In this document: piece after piece, positions 33,816 to 42,099 of the stretch | Layout: every line of letters starts with the position of its first letter | Position numbering within the stretch: position 1 is the first letter of the stretch | Assembly: GCA_017961585.1 (NCBI GenBank) | Contig: JAGCWX010000008.1 | Span: 1 to 49,742, forward strand | DNA from: Elusimicrobiaceae bacterium | GTDB taxonomy: Bacteria > Elusimicrobiota > Elusimicrobia > Elusimicrobiales > Elusimicrobiaceae | Reading direction: 5' to 3' | DNA: 49,742 nt | Notes under the pieces: generated by a model | The model's database searches: none | Seen by the model: the letters and a program-made list of their open reading frames with translations, nothing else | What the model was told of the DNA's origin: nothing | Position numbers and translations under genes: made by a program

Positions 33816-33852
33816 AAATCCCCGTTGAGGTTGAACCCCGACGGGGATTTTT
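33816..33852 (+). terminator. terminator after tRNA-Ser
   Basis: AAATCCCCGT (33816-33825) and ACGGGGATTT (33841-33850) form a perfect 10-bp stem around a 15-base loop that itself has GGTTGAACC, followed by TTTT. On the minus strand the same hairpin could stop the ICMT-like gene that ends at 33978. Confidence 0.8.
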
Positions 33853-33977
33853 TGTGCACCACTCATAGCATGCAAAATTTGGTGGGGTTTCGTGCTTTTT
33901 GGTAAATATTCTCTTTTTATGCTGACAAGAGTAAGTAGGAAGTCGCGCAAGAACATTCTTAAGTATTTTGTTGCTTA

Positions 33978-34961
33978 TTACTTTTTTGCTAGGCTGAGCC
34001 GGCATTGTTTTATTAGCATAAAACAAGGACAGCCGTGGTATTTCTCATACACCCACATGCACGGGCAATTCCACTTTAACCCGTATAAACACATAGCAAC
34101 AATTACATAGAAAAAATAAAAGAACGCCGGGTGTATATATAACCCCAATAGCCCAAATACCGTCATCATGCCCGATTTGGAACGGTACGAAAACGCCGTT
34201 TTTTCCGGCTTTAGACTATATCCTAAATACAAGTGAATAAATACTAGGCCCCCCAAAACAGCCAATGTGATTTGGTGCATCGCCGTAAAATAACACAAAG
34301 CAAGCGCTAATACCAACCGCACTGCCACACTCCATTCCCCCGACAATGTAATACTCATCATCCGCACATTCTTTTGGTACAAAGCATAATCCGGGTTTTT
34401 TTGTAAAAGCCACTGTTCTTCGGCTTTAGCCCGACGCACCATCAAGGGCAAAAATAGTCCGCTTACTAGTACTAACGTAAGCGCATTAGCCATGATCAAA
34501 CTTCCGCACCAACACCAAAGCAAAAGAGAAGCATACATCGGGTGGCGTGCCAGCGCATACGCCCCCGTAGTACGCAAAGGATGATTTTGTTTAATTTCTA
34601 TTCCATCGGACCATAGGCGTCCGATATTTAGTTTGGCCCACACGTGCCACCCGGTAGCAAACAAAAGCCCGATACTACCCAGTACAAAGAAAAAACAATA
34701 GGACACTATTGGTAGGGCTACTTGCCCCCAAGAGCCAATCCAACATGGGAAAAGCAACAACACTAACAACAACATTTCTCGTGTAGAAAAAAAGTGACTC
34801 CGTTGTTTGTCCAGTTTTTGGGAGATTTGGCGATACTCATAAAATTTCCATACAACGGCCGCCAAAAGCGCGACACCCGTTACATAAACAAGTATAATTC
34901 CAATTAGAAAAAGAATAGGATTTTGAGCATGCTCACTTGTCCGCAGTAACCATGTTATCAT
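33978..34961 (-). CDS. ICMT/phospholipid-methyltransferase-like membrane protein
   Basis: A 327-residue protein with about eight hydrophobic helices. The central part matches isoprenylcysteine carboxyl methyltransferase / phospholipid N-methyltransferase-type enzymes: LRTTGAYALARHPMYASLLLWCW (about 130-150) with the RHPMY cofactor motif, then KAEEQWLLQKNPDYALYQKNVRM (about 179-200). These use SAM to methylate membrane-embedded small or lipid substrates. A further C-terminal four-helix region (about 205-310) is extra. RBS GGAGG, 7 bases from the ATG. It overlaps the Lgt-like gene by 29 bases and ends a four-gene cassette headed by a radical SAM enzyme. Confidence 0.72.
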   Translation of the reverse strand: MITWLLRTSEHAQNPILFLIGIILVYVTGVALLAAVVWKFYEYRQISQKLDKQRSHFFSTREMLLLVLLLFPCWIGSWGQVALPIVSYCFFFVLGSIGLLFATGWHVWAKLNIGRLWSDGIEIKQNHPLRTTGAYALARHPMYASLLLWCWCGSLIMANALTLVLVSGLFLPLMVRRAKAEEQWLLQKNPDYALYQKNVRMMSITLSGEWSVAVRLVLALALCYFTAMHQITLAVLGGLVFIHLYLGYSLKPEKTAFSYRSKSGMMTVFGLLGLYIHPAFFYFFYVIVAMCLYGLKWNCPCMWVYEKYHGCPCFMLIKQCRLSLAKK

Positions 34962-35568
34962 GCGTACGCCTCCAAAGAATTAAAATACATACTGGGATAA
35001 AAGCCACAGCTAACCACTGATACACCGTTAAATTACCCCATACGCGGGGTTCTATCCGCCAAAATTCAATGACAAAACGCATAAGCAAATAAGCAAACAG
35101 ATAGACGGGGAATAATAAATCCGGCCGTTGTGTACGCCGGTAGAAAAAATATAAACCGATAGCCATACTAAACTGGAATATACTTTCTACTAGTTGCACA
35201 GGAATAAAAAGTGTTCCGCCACAACAACCGTTTAAGTAGCATCCGATTTTTCCAAAACCAACCGCCACGGCCAGTGGAATTACAAACCGGCCGCCAAAAC
35301 CGCCCGCGTTGCCGCTACATGTTTTGTACAAGTTAATTGCTAGAAACGCGCCTAATATACCGCCCATAACGCTTTTACCTTGCACAATATAACCGTGCAA
35401 ACCATAAGAAAGCCAAATGGGTATTTTGGCTCCTAAAATAGCCCCGATAAAAGCGCATACATAAATGGGCAAGCGTACCCGTTGCGGAGGATGCGGCATT
35501 TGTAATTTCCATGCCACTATCCCCCCGGCAATCAAACCAATAGCAGAACAAATCGCGTAAGCCCACAT
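34933..35568 (-). CDS. Lgt-fold membrane protein with altered catalytic motif
   Basis: A 211-residue protein with seven likely helices similar to prolipoprotein diacylglyceryl transferase (Lgt). The Lgt signature region appears as GFGKIGCYLNGCCGG (about 104-118), but the arginine expected before Ile-Gly is Lys, and the usual His-Gly-Gly near residue 67 is Met-Gly-Gly (KSVMGGILGA). In canonical Lgt these His and Arg residues are important for transfer, so this is probably an Lgt-like paralogue with another lipid-related job. The ATG at 35568 is used because the longer frame starts with TTG. It is coupled with the ICMT-like and small genes on each side. Confidence 0.72.
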   Translation of the reverse strand: MWAYAICSAIGLIAGGIVAWKLQMPHPPQRVRLPIYVCAFIGAILGAKIPIWLSYGLHGYIVQGKSVMGGILGAFLAINLYKTCSGNAGGFGGRFVIPLAVAVGFGKIGCYLNGCCGGTLFIPVQLVESIFQFSMAIGLYFFYRRTQRPDLLFPVYLFAYLLMRFVIEFWRIEPRVWGNLTVYQWLAVAFIPVCILILWRRTHDNMVTADK

Positions 35569-35576
35569 AGTAAGTA

Positions 35577-35795
35577 TTAACCTGCAATAGCGGCTATACC
35601 CAAGCAAGTCATAAATAATAAAAAGGGCAACCCAATTACTACTCCCAACAAAATAAGTAGCACAATTCCAATCTGTTTTTTAGCAGAATAAGGTTTCCCT
35701 ACTTTTTCGGTTTGGCCAGCCGACAAATTAGAAGTTGGAGGTAAAGGTTGTTGCGTAATTTCTTGGGGTGTTTGAGATGTGTTTTCTTCTACCAT
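35577..35795 (-). CDS. small single-helix membrane protein
   Basis: The 72-residue product has a Gln/Pro/Thr-rich polar N-terminus (about 1-42) and one C-terminal hydrophobic helix (QIGIVLLILLGVVIGLPFLLFMTCLGIAAIAG). It is not recognised. It overlaps the radical SAM stop by 7 bases and precedes the Lgt-like gene by 8 bases, so it is fully embedded in the cassette and may be an anchor or partner. Confidence 0.6.
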   Translation of the reverse strand: MVEENTSQTPQEITQQPLPPTSNLSAGQTEKVGKPYSAKKQIGIVLLILLGVVIGLPFLLFMTCLGIAAIAG

Positions 35796-37108
35796 ATTAT
35801 TTTTCCTTTTAATACGTTATGTACACAAAATGGGATTACTTTTCCGTTCCCAACGCTTACTCCTGTACAACATTTCTGGGCACGTTGCCAATCAAATGTG
35901 TCTGCATCCATAAAATTCTTGACAATAATGCGCACGATTTTCATGTCTTTGTAAGAAGAGCCGTTCCCTTGAGCAAATTCTTGCAATTTGTCCAACATAA
36001 AATTATCGCCCAGTACTTTCCCCACAAAACATTTGCAAACGTTCTTTTGCATATAGTCTAAAATCGTTTTATCAAACGCAATGCGGTTGGAAAGTTGGGT
36101 CTTGCATTTTGAATAGTCTATATAATCTCCCAAAGAATATACTTTATCGCCTTGGCAAAACAAAAAACCCAAACTGGTGCAATTTTCATGCGAACAAGGC
36201 AAAGGAATTAAATCTTTATATTTCATGTATCCGCTATTAGCAATTGCTAGCAAAATATCTTCTTGCATAACCGACGGGATTTCCGTTCCCGCTGCACTGC
36301 CCACTTTAGTTAAACGCTGAAATGTAATGCCGGAAATATGTTTTAATTCAACCGCCAATTTCAAAATGGCCGGAATTTCTTTTAAGTTTTCTTGATAAAC
36401 GGTAACCGCTAAACAAGTTTTTATCTCGGCCACGTTTAATTGTTTTAGAATTTCTTGTTTTTGTGTTAACAAGGATTTTCCGCGCAGGGTTTTATATACT
36501 TCATCATCAAATCCATCAAACTGCAAATAAATTTCTACCCGGTCTTTATGCTGCTTAATTAAATCAAAGGTATCTGTATCAGTAAGCAATCTTAAACCAT
36601 TTGTATTGACCAAAATCCGTCCGATATCCGCGTGCAAGGATTCTTGCAAAATCTCTTTGAATTGTGGGTGAATCAAGCATTCGCCACCGCTGATTTGAAG
36701 CACGTCCAAGTGGCCCTGTTCCGCGGTAAGCAGCGTTTGCAACCGGACTTTAAATTCCTCTACGGTAATATGTTGCGTGGACTTTTTGCCAAAATAGCAA
36801 ATAGGACACGCCAAATTACACGCCTCTGTAATTTCAATTAGCCCTGTACAAATATGTTGTTTGTGCGCATCGCACCAACCACAATCCGGGCCGCAATTAC
36901 CGTTAAACGGAGTAATGGCTTGAAACGGTTTGCCTTCTACATCGTATGTTTTATCAAAAAAACGCTCGGCATCCTTGGCAATCTGTACCAAAAAGGAGCC
37001 GTGTTCGGGGCAAGTTTTTTCCAACCACACTTCACTTCCCCGTTGTACTTTAATAGCGGGAATTGTCTTTAAACATATGGGGCATAATGCTTTCGTCTCT
37101 TGTTTCAT
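35789..37108 (-). CDS. radical SAM protein of the MJ0619/tetraether-synthase-like family
   Basis: The 439-residue protein has a zinc-ribbon-like head (Cys9, Cys12, then LEKTCPEHGSF with Cys33), a CGPDCGWCDAHKQHICTGLIEIT segment (Cys72, Cys76, Cys79) and the radical SAM cluster motif CNLACPIC (Cys97, Cys101, Cys104). QISGGECLIHP is the GGE SAM motif. A Cys-rich C-terminal region (CSHENC, CQGDK, CKCFVG) may bind more clusters. This layout is that of the archaeal MJ0619 family, whose members join lipid tails, and of related methyltransferase-type proteins. Which reaction applies here is not known. It heads a four-gene cassette with Lgt-like and ICMT-like membrane proteins. Confidence 0.78.
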   Translation of the reverse strand: MKQETKALCPICLKTIPAIKVQRGSEVWLEKTCPEHGSFLVQIAKDAERFFDKTYDVEGKPFQAITPFNGNCGPDCGWCDAHKQHICTGLIEITEACNLACPICYFGKKSTQHITVEEFKVRLQTLLTAEQGHLDVLQISGGECLIHPQFKEILQESLHADIGRILVNTNGLRLLTDTDTFDLIKQHKDRVEIYLQFDGFDDEVYKTLRGKSLLTQKQEILKQLNVAEIKTCLAVTVYQENLKEIPAILKLAVELKHISGITFQRLTKVGSAAGTEIPSVMQEDILLAIANSGYMKYKDLIPLPCSHENCTSLGFLFCQGDKVYSLGDYIDYSKCKTQLSNRIAFDKTILDYMQKNVCKCFVGKVLGDNFMLDKLQEFAQGNGSSYKDMKIVRIIVKNFMDADTFDWQRAQKCCTGVSVGNGKVIPFCVHNVLKGKIIW

Positions 37109-37201
37109 AGCTTTATCTTAACAAAAAAACTACTCCTTGTTCTAGTTGCTTGAAAATCAGCATAGTGCTAGGGAAACTACAACCTCCGTTTGCTTTTTTA
37201 T

Positions 37202-37230
37202 AACAAAGCCCCCGAACCGGGGGCTTTGTT
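37202..37230 (-). terminator. terminator of the galactose operon
   Basis: Perfect 13-bp arms (AACAAAGCCCCCG and complement) with a 3-base loop, 18 bases after the galT stop at 37248. T-rich bases at the stem ends support termination in the minus direction. Confidence 0.85.
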
Positions 37231-37247
37231 TGTTTACAGAACGTCTT

Positions 37248-38753
37248 TTATAACTTTTTGAGGAACCGCTCAAACGCTGCGCGCCCTTCGGGGGTTTGCT
37301 TATAAACACCGGCATATTCCAGCACTCGGGCAAACACGTGGCCCACTTCGGTCTGTAGGATTTTAGCCGTGTTTTTTGATGTGAATGTATGCTTTTTAAG
37401 CAATTGTTCCACCCAAGGGGCATGCTTTTTGAGCGTTTCGTTTTTATAAAGCCCCGCTACATCTTTGCGGATGAGGTACGGCTCCAAATCCTTTAATTCT
37501 TTGGATAACCGCGCCGGCAAAACCGCCAAGCCCATCACTTCAATAAGCCCAATGTTTTCTTTTTTGATATGATGCACATCGGCATGCGGGTGGAAAATAC
37601 CCAGCGGGAATTCGTCCGTGGTGCGGTTGTTACGCAGCACCAGATCCAACTCAAAAAGCTTCCCGCGCCGGCGTGCAATGGGCGTAATGGTATTATGTGG
37701 CGTGCTGCCGGTTTTGGAAAGAACGTCGGCCTTCGGGTCGTTATACGTGCGCCATTTTTTCAAAATGTACGTGGCAGCTTCTACCAAATCTTGTTTCTTT
37801 CCGTTTAGGCGGAGGGTACTCATTGGCCATTTGACAATGCCGGCTTTTACATGTGGAAATTTTGCCAACTTGAAAGTTTTTTCCAGCGGGGCCTTTTCCA
37901 TCGCAAACGTGTAACGCCCACCTTGGAAGTGATCGTGCGTTAAAATGGATCCGCCCACAATGGGCAAGTCTGCATTGGAACCGATAAAATAGTGCGGAAA
38001 AAGCTCCACAAAATTAAGTAACCGCGCAAAACTTTTTTGCGTTAGTTTCATTGGCTCGTGCTTGCCGGAAAGACAAATACAGTGCTCGTTATAATATACA
38101 TACGGCGAATATTGCAAGTACCACAAATCCCCATCTTTAAGTAAATCCAACGGGATAAGCCGAATGGTTTGGCGCGCCGGATGATTGATACGCCCGGCAT
38201 AGCCCTCGTTCTCTTTACAAAGCAAACACTGCGGATACGAAGACGCCTTGGCGTGCAACGCGGCGGCAATGTCTTTGGGGTCTTTTTCCGGCTTGGACAT
38301 ATTAATAGTAATATCCAAATTGCCATACCGAGTGCGGGCCTTCCACGCTTTGTTTTTAGCTACGCGCGACGTGCGGATGTAATCCAAGGCGCGGGCATCG
38401 TGATAAAACTTATCGGTGGCCTTGCGCGGATTTTTTTTGTGTAGTTCAAAAAATTCTTGTATGGTTTGAGAGGGCCGCTTGGCAAAAACGCCCATCAGTT
38501 TTGTATCAAACAAATCCCGCATGGTTACCGTATCGGGCGAGATGAGCCCCCTTTGCACGGCATAGTCACATAGTTTGGAAAGAATTTCGCAAGGATATTT
38601 GGGCGTTTTGCCGGAAAATCCCGTCGGTGAATATTCGTCCAGGTGCAAGACAGAAAGCAGCTCATTGACGGCCCACACACGGTCCTGCGGCTTAATTAAT
38701 TGCTCGCGCAATGCGTACAAAACCAATTGATCTATGAGTAAATTGATGTTCAT
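37248..38753 (-). CDS. galT: UTP/UDP-glucose-hexose-1-phosphate uridylyltransferase (GalT family 2)
   Basis: A 501-residue protein of the large GalT form common in Firmicutes, unlike the about 350-residue HIT-type E. coli enzyme. It exchanges UMP between UDP-glucose and galactose-1-phosphate. Typical blocks: RVWAVNELL, PCEILSKLCDYAVQRGLI, YPQCLLCKENEGYAGR, and NEHCICLSGKHEPMKL with the DLPIVGGSILTHDHFQGG active-site region. The start at 38753 has GGAGC 7 bases upstream; a longer frame reaches into galE. Last gene of galM-galK-galE-galT. Confidence 0.94.
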   Translation of the reverse strand: MNINLLIDQLVLYALREQLIKPQDRVWAVNELLSVLHLDEYSPTGFSGKTPKYPCEILSKLCDYAVQRGLISPDTVTMRDLFDTKLMGVFAKRPSQTIQEFFELHKKNPRKATDKFYHDARALDYIRTSRVAKNKAWKARTRYGNLDITINMSKPEKDPKDIAAALHAKASSYPQCLLCKENEGYAGRINHPARQTIRLIPLDLLKDGDLWYLQYSPYVYYNEHCICLSGKHEPMKLTQKSFARLLNFVELFPHYFIGSNADLPIVGGSILTHDHFQGGRYTFAMEKAPLEKTFKLAKFPHVKAGIVKWPMSTLRLNGKKQDLVEAATYILKKWRTYNDPKADVLSKTGSTPHNTITPIARRRGKLFELDLVLRNNRTTDEFPLGIFHPHADVHHIKKENIGLIEVMGLAVLPARLSKELKDLEPYLIRKDVAGLYKNETLKKHAPWVEQLLKKHTFTSKNTAKILQTEVGHVFARVLEYAGVYKQTPEGRAAFERFLKKL

Positions 38754-38761
38754 AAAAGCTC

Positions 38762-39736
38762 CTAATATTTGCGGTTTTGCTCCCAATTCCACGCGGTTTG
38801 CAAAATACGCGTGAGGGAATATTCCGGCTTCCACCCCAACACTTGTTGGGCTTTGGTGCTATCAGCCACCAGTACGGCCGGATCCCCTGCACGACGGGGA
38901 GCCACTTCTACTTTAAAATCTATGCCTGTAATTTTTTTGGCTTCTTTGATAAGCTCCGCCACACTAAACCCGGTTCCACTTCCCAAATTGAAGCGCTCGC
39001 TCTTGTCTTCTTTCATCATTTTTTCAAGCGCCAAAATATGGGCACGTGCCAAATCGTTTACGTGTATATAATCGCGAATGCAAGTGCCATCCGCCGTGGG
39101 ATAATCGTCTCCAAATACTTTAATGCTGGGACGTTTGCCCGCAGCCGCTTGCAACACAATGGGAATCAAGTGTGATTCGGGATTGTGCGATTCCCCAATC
39201 TCGCCCGAGTCGTCGGCCCCGCTGGCGTTAAAATAGCGCAGCGCCGTGGCTTTTAGCCCGTAGGCCGTATCAAAATCCGCCAACATTTTTTCCACCATTA
39301 GTTTGGTGTTTCCGTAGGGATTGATGGGATTTTGCGGATGGGTTTCATCAATTTTAGGTTTTACCGGTTCGCCAAATGTAGCGGCTGTGGATGAAAACAC
39401 AAAATATTTGACGTGATTTTCCACCATACTATCTAACAAATTGAGCACTTGTGCAACGTTGTTATGATAGTATTTAGAGGGTTCTTTTACACTTTCACCC
39501 ACTTCAATAAATGCGGCAAAGTGCATAACGGCCTCAATAGGATATTTTTGGAAAATCCGAGTTAAAAGCGCTTTGTCGCCCAAATCCCCCAGTTCAAAAG
39601 GATAGTTGGACACCGCCTCGCGGTGACCTTTGGAAAGGTTGTCCAACACGACGGGTTGATACCCTTGCTGGGCCAGCATCCGCACCGTATGCGAACCAAT
39701 GTATCCGGCCCCTCCAATTACCAAAATATGTTTCAC
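38762..39736 (-). CDS. galE: UDP-glucose 4-epimerase
   Basis: The 324-residue short-chain dehydrogenase interconverts UDP-galactose and UDP-glucose. The NAD loop is GGAGYIGSH at residues 7-15. The catalytic pair is the Ser/Thr of VFSSTAATFG with NPYGNTKLMVEKML (Tyr-x-x-x-Lys). DGTCIRDYIHVNDLARAH and FNLGSGTGFSV follow. The start is GTG with a strong AGGAGG upstream. It sits between galK (9-base gap) and galT (8-base gap). Confidence 0.97.
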   Translation of the reverse strand: MKHILVIGGAGYIGSHTVRMLAQQGYQPVVLDNLSKGHREAVSNYPFELGDLGDKALLTRIFQKYPIEAVMHFAAFIEVGESVKEPSKYYHNNVAQVLNLLDSMVENHVKYFVFSSTAATFGEPVKPKIDETHPQNPINPYGNTKLMVEKMLADFDTAYGLKATALRYFNASGADDSGEIGESHNPESHLIPIVLQAAAGKRPSIKVFGDDYPTADGTCIRDYIHVNDLARAHILALEKMMKEDKSERFNLGSGTGFSVAELIKEAKKITGIDFKVEVAPRRAGDPAVLVADSTKAQQVLGWKPEYSLTRILQTAWNWEQNRKY

Positions 39737-39745
39737 GTTTACCTC

Positions 39746-40918
39746 CTAGTACATTTTGGGCATCTGACGGGCAGGCCCACCTATGGACGCAATGTAAAAA
39801 TCTGCATTGAGGCCGGTTTTGTCGTGATAGACTTTACGCACGGTATCAATTACATTTTTCATTTCTGTGTCTTTCACCAATGCCACCGCACAACCGCCAA
39901 AGCCGCCCCCGGTAATGCGCGCACCTAATACGCCCGGGATGCCCCAACAAGTTTCTGCAATAATATCAAGCTCCGGGCAGCTGGTTTCATAATCGTCGCG
40001 CAACGAAACGTGGGACTGGTTCATCAGTTTGCCAAAGGTTTCCAAGTCGCCTGCTTTGAGTGCTTTAGCGGCTTGCAAGGTGCGTTGGTTTTCGTAAACG
40101 GCATGTTTGGCACGTTTACGCTCCACCGGGTCTTTAATTAAATCTTTGTTGGCTTCAAATTGTTCAATAGAAAGTTCGCCCAATGCTTGAACGGGAAGTT
40201 TGGTTTGCAAGGCCTTGAGGGCATTTTCACTTTCCCGCCGGCGGTCATTATAGGCCGAGGTTACCAAAGAATGTTTCTTATTACTATTGATAATTAAAAT
40301 AGAAATTCCTTGTAAATCCAGCGGAACATACTCATATTTTAAGGTATTGCAATCAAGCAAAATAGCATGGTTTTCTTTGCCCATACCACTGGCAAATTGG
40401 TCCATAATTCCGCAATTCATACCTACAAATTTATTCTCCGCTTCTTGGCAAAATTTCACCAGCTCAATTTGCGGAATATGTAAATTGAAGGTATGATTCA
40501 TGGCCACGGCGGTGGCTAATTCAATAGCCGCGGAGGAAGATAACCCCGCTCCGCCGGGGATATCCCCCCAAAAAAGCAGTTCAAACCCGTGATCCATTTG
40601 ATACCCGTGATTTTGCAGTACTTTAATGACCCCCAACGGATAGTTGGCCCAGTCATTATTTTTATCGTACACAATGGAATTGAGGTCGGCCTCAATAATT
40701 CCTTTTTGCGGAAAATTGAGTGAATGCAAGCGGATTTTTTGGTCATCCCTCTTGCAAAACACACAATGATTGCCAAAAGAAAGCGCACAGGGGAATACAT
40801 GCCCGCCGTTATAATCGGTATGTTCCCCAATTAAATTGATCCGCCCGGGAGCAAAAAAATACAATTTTTGCTTATGAAAGACTTCATTAAATTTACTGCG
40901 TAAGGCAAGTTGGTTCAT
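39746..40918 (-). CDS. galK: galactokinase
   Basis: The 390-residue GHMP kinase phosphorylates galactose at O1. FAPGRINLIGEHTDYNGGHVFPCAL is the galactokinase signature; the ATP loop is GGAGLSSSAAIELATA; the C-terminal motif is ITGGGFGGCAVAL. The ATG at 40918 is preferred to GTG at 40930 because GGAG lies 6 bases upstream of the former. It follows galM by 15 bases. Confidence 0.97.
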   Translation of the reverse strand: MNQLALRSKFNEVFHKQKLYFFAPGRINLIGEHTDYNGGHVFPCALSFGNHCVFCKRDDQKIRLHSLNFPQKGIIEADLNSIVYDKNNDWANYPLGVIKVLQNHGYQMDHGFELLFWGDIPGGAGLSSSAAIELATAVAMNHTFNLHIPQIELVKFCQEAENKFVGMNCGIMDQFASGMGKENHAILLDCNTLKYEYVPLDLQGISILIINSNKKHSLVTSAYNDRRRESENALKALQTKLPVQALGELSIEQFEANKDLIKDPVERKRAKHAVYENQRTLQAAKALKAGDLETFGKLMNQSHVSLRDDYETSCPELDIIAETCWGIPGVLGARITGGGFGGCAVALVKDTEMKNVIDTVRKVYHDKTGLNADFYIASIGGPARQMPKMY

Positions 40919-40933
40919 AAGTTTCTCCACTGT

Positions 40934-41869
40934 TTAACGTACTGTCATTTTTAAATTCCAAGCGCGTTTGGCCCGCGGGGCAATTTTAGCCGCCCGGCGG
41001 ATTTTATGCGCCACGTACAAATCGTCGTATATTCCGGTGCACGGTTCCAATGCAATGTTGTAATCACCGCGGTATCCACCCTGGGTCTTCCACACCCCCA
41101 AATAGGGAACTTCTTGGGCCGAGTACGTATAGATCAGCTGTTCGTGCGTATCGGTATGTTCAATGCCGCACCACCCCGCCGTGTTGGGGGAGGTGAAATA
41201 AAATTTTTCGCAATTATGCGCGCTTACAGGTTCCGTTTTGGATAGATCAATTTTGTGACCTTGCACACTATTGGTAAGGGGATAAGTATGCAATGTACCC
41301 CACGGCCCTAAGTGTTGGGTGGAGTGTTCCACCGTCATCACCTGGTTCAATTCCGGCGGAATTAAAAGACGAGTAGCCGGGGAACAAGCCAACAAACAAT
41401 GGGGCGTCCAGATAAATTCAAATTCCGCGTCGGACGTGTTTTCCACGGTATATGCAAACAGCACTTCGTTATTTTGTAACGTAGCCACCCGAGTTAAAAC
41501 ATACGGGAATTTTGAACTGCGCACTACCGATTGGATACGGTTTTCCCCCTGGGTAAATGTTACTTCCCAAGGCAAGGCCCATACCTCCCCATGGTCCGGG
41601 ATTTTTGTTCCCTCCCAAGGTCCACACGGATACGGGCACGCATCAATAGACGGAAAAACTTCATCAAAGCCGCTGGAATCATAATCTGAAAAAGCGGCAC
41701 CGTACGGCGGAATAGATAATTTTTCCAAAGAGGATTGGAATAAAAACTCCCGCCCTGTTTTTTGGGCTACCAAGCTAGCCAACTTGCAGCCGTATTGCGG
41801 CAAAAAAGTAAGACGCACACTGTCGTTTTCCAGTATGTAAGCTTCTAAACCTTTATAAAATGATGTCAT
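40934..41869 (-). CDS. galM: aldose 1-epimerase (galactose mutarotase)
   Basis: The 311-residue protein interconverts anomers of galactose or glucose, feeding galK with the alpha form. NDSVRLTFLPQYGCKLASLV and the WTPHCLLACSPATRLLIPPE segment with its central His fit the aldose-epimerase beta-sandwich, and the C-terminal YNIALEPCTGIYDD holds the catalytic Glu. The sequence is divergent from E. coli GalM, so it could be a related sugar-phosphate epimerase, but its place as first gene of the gal operon supports GalM. Confidence 0.85.
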   Translation of the reverse strand: MTSFYKGLEAYILENDSVRLTFLPQYGCKLASLVAQKTGREFLFQSSLEKLSIPPYGAAFSDYDSSGFDEVFPSIDACPYPCGPWEGTKIPDHGEVWALPWEVTFTQGENRIQSVVRSSKFPYVLTRVATLQNNEVLFAYTVENTSDAEFEFIWTPHCLLACSPATRLLIPPELNQVMTVEHSTQHLGPWGTLHTYPLTNSVQGHKIDLSKTEPVSAHNCEKFYFTSPNTAGWCGIEHTDTHEQLIYTYSAQEVPYLGVWKTQGGYRGDYNIALEPCTGIYDDLYVAHKIRRAAKIAPRAKRAWNLKMTVR

Positions 41870-41898
41870 ACAAGGGGTTATCCTGCGGGTATTATTAT

Positions 41899-41922
41899 GT
41901 ATACGTAAATTATTACGTATAC
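41899..41922. promoter_or_regulatory. palindromic operator of the gal operon
   Basis: Perfect inverted repeat GTATACGTAA-N4-TTACGTATAC (10-bp arms). It starts just after the galM -10 (41932-41927), covering the transcription start, the classic place for a repressor. The half-site resembles those of GntR/LacI-type sugar regulators; no such gene is in the window. Confidence 0.7.
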
Positions 41923-41926
41923 TTTC

Positions 41927-41954
41927 ATTTTATAATACCAGCTAAAAAAGTCAA
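41927..41954 (-). promoter_or_regulatory. promoter of galM-galK-galE-galT
   Basis: TTGACT (41954-41949) and TAAAAT (41932-41927) with a 16-base spacer on the minus strand. Transcription would start inside the operator at 41899-41922. Confidence 0.7.
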
Positions 41955-41983
41955 CCCCCCTTTTTGCGTTTTGTTATAGTGAG

Positions 41984-42012
41984 TTGACTTCACTGCTTAT
42001 TATATTTACAAT
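41984..42012 (+). promoter_or_regulatory. promoter of the SGLT-type symporter
   Basis: TTGACT (41984-41989) and TACAAT (42007-42012) with an exact 17-base spacer, giving a leader of about 80 bases. The -35 is an inverted copy of the galM -35, so the two divergent promoters stand back to back 28 bases apart. Confidence 0.7.
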
Positions 42013-42099
42013 GGAAGTAGCGGGGCTGTGTTGGAATGCACCCTGCAAAAACGTATCACAAGAAGCATTACAAAAACTGAACTTACTTAAGGAGAACTC

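Noticed and set aside
33670-34026. Minus ORF of 118 codons across tRNA-Ser
   Set aside because: It covers a tRNA gene, a terminator and the end of the ICMT-like gene; no RBS or family.
37157-37423. Minus ORF of 88 codons after galT
   Set aside because: It overlaps galT and its terminator in another frame without an RBS.
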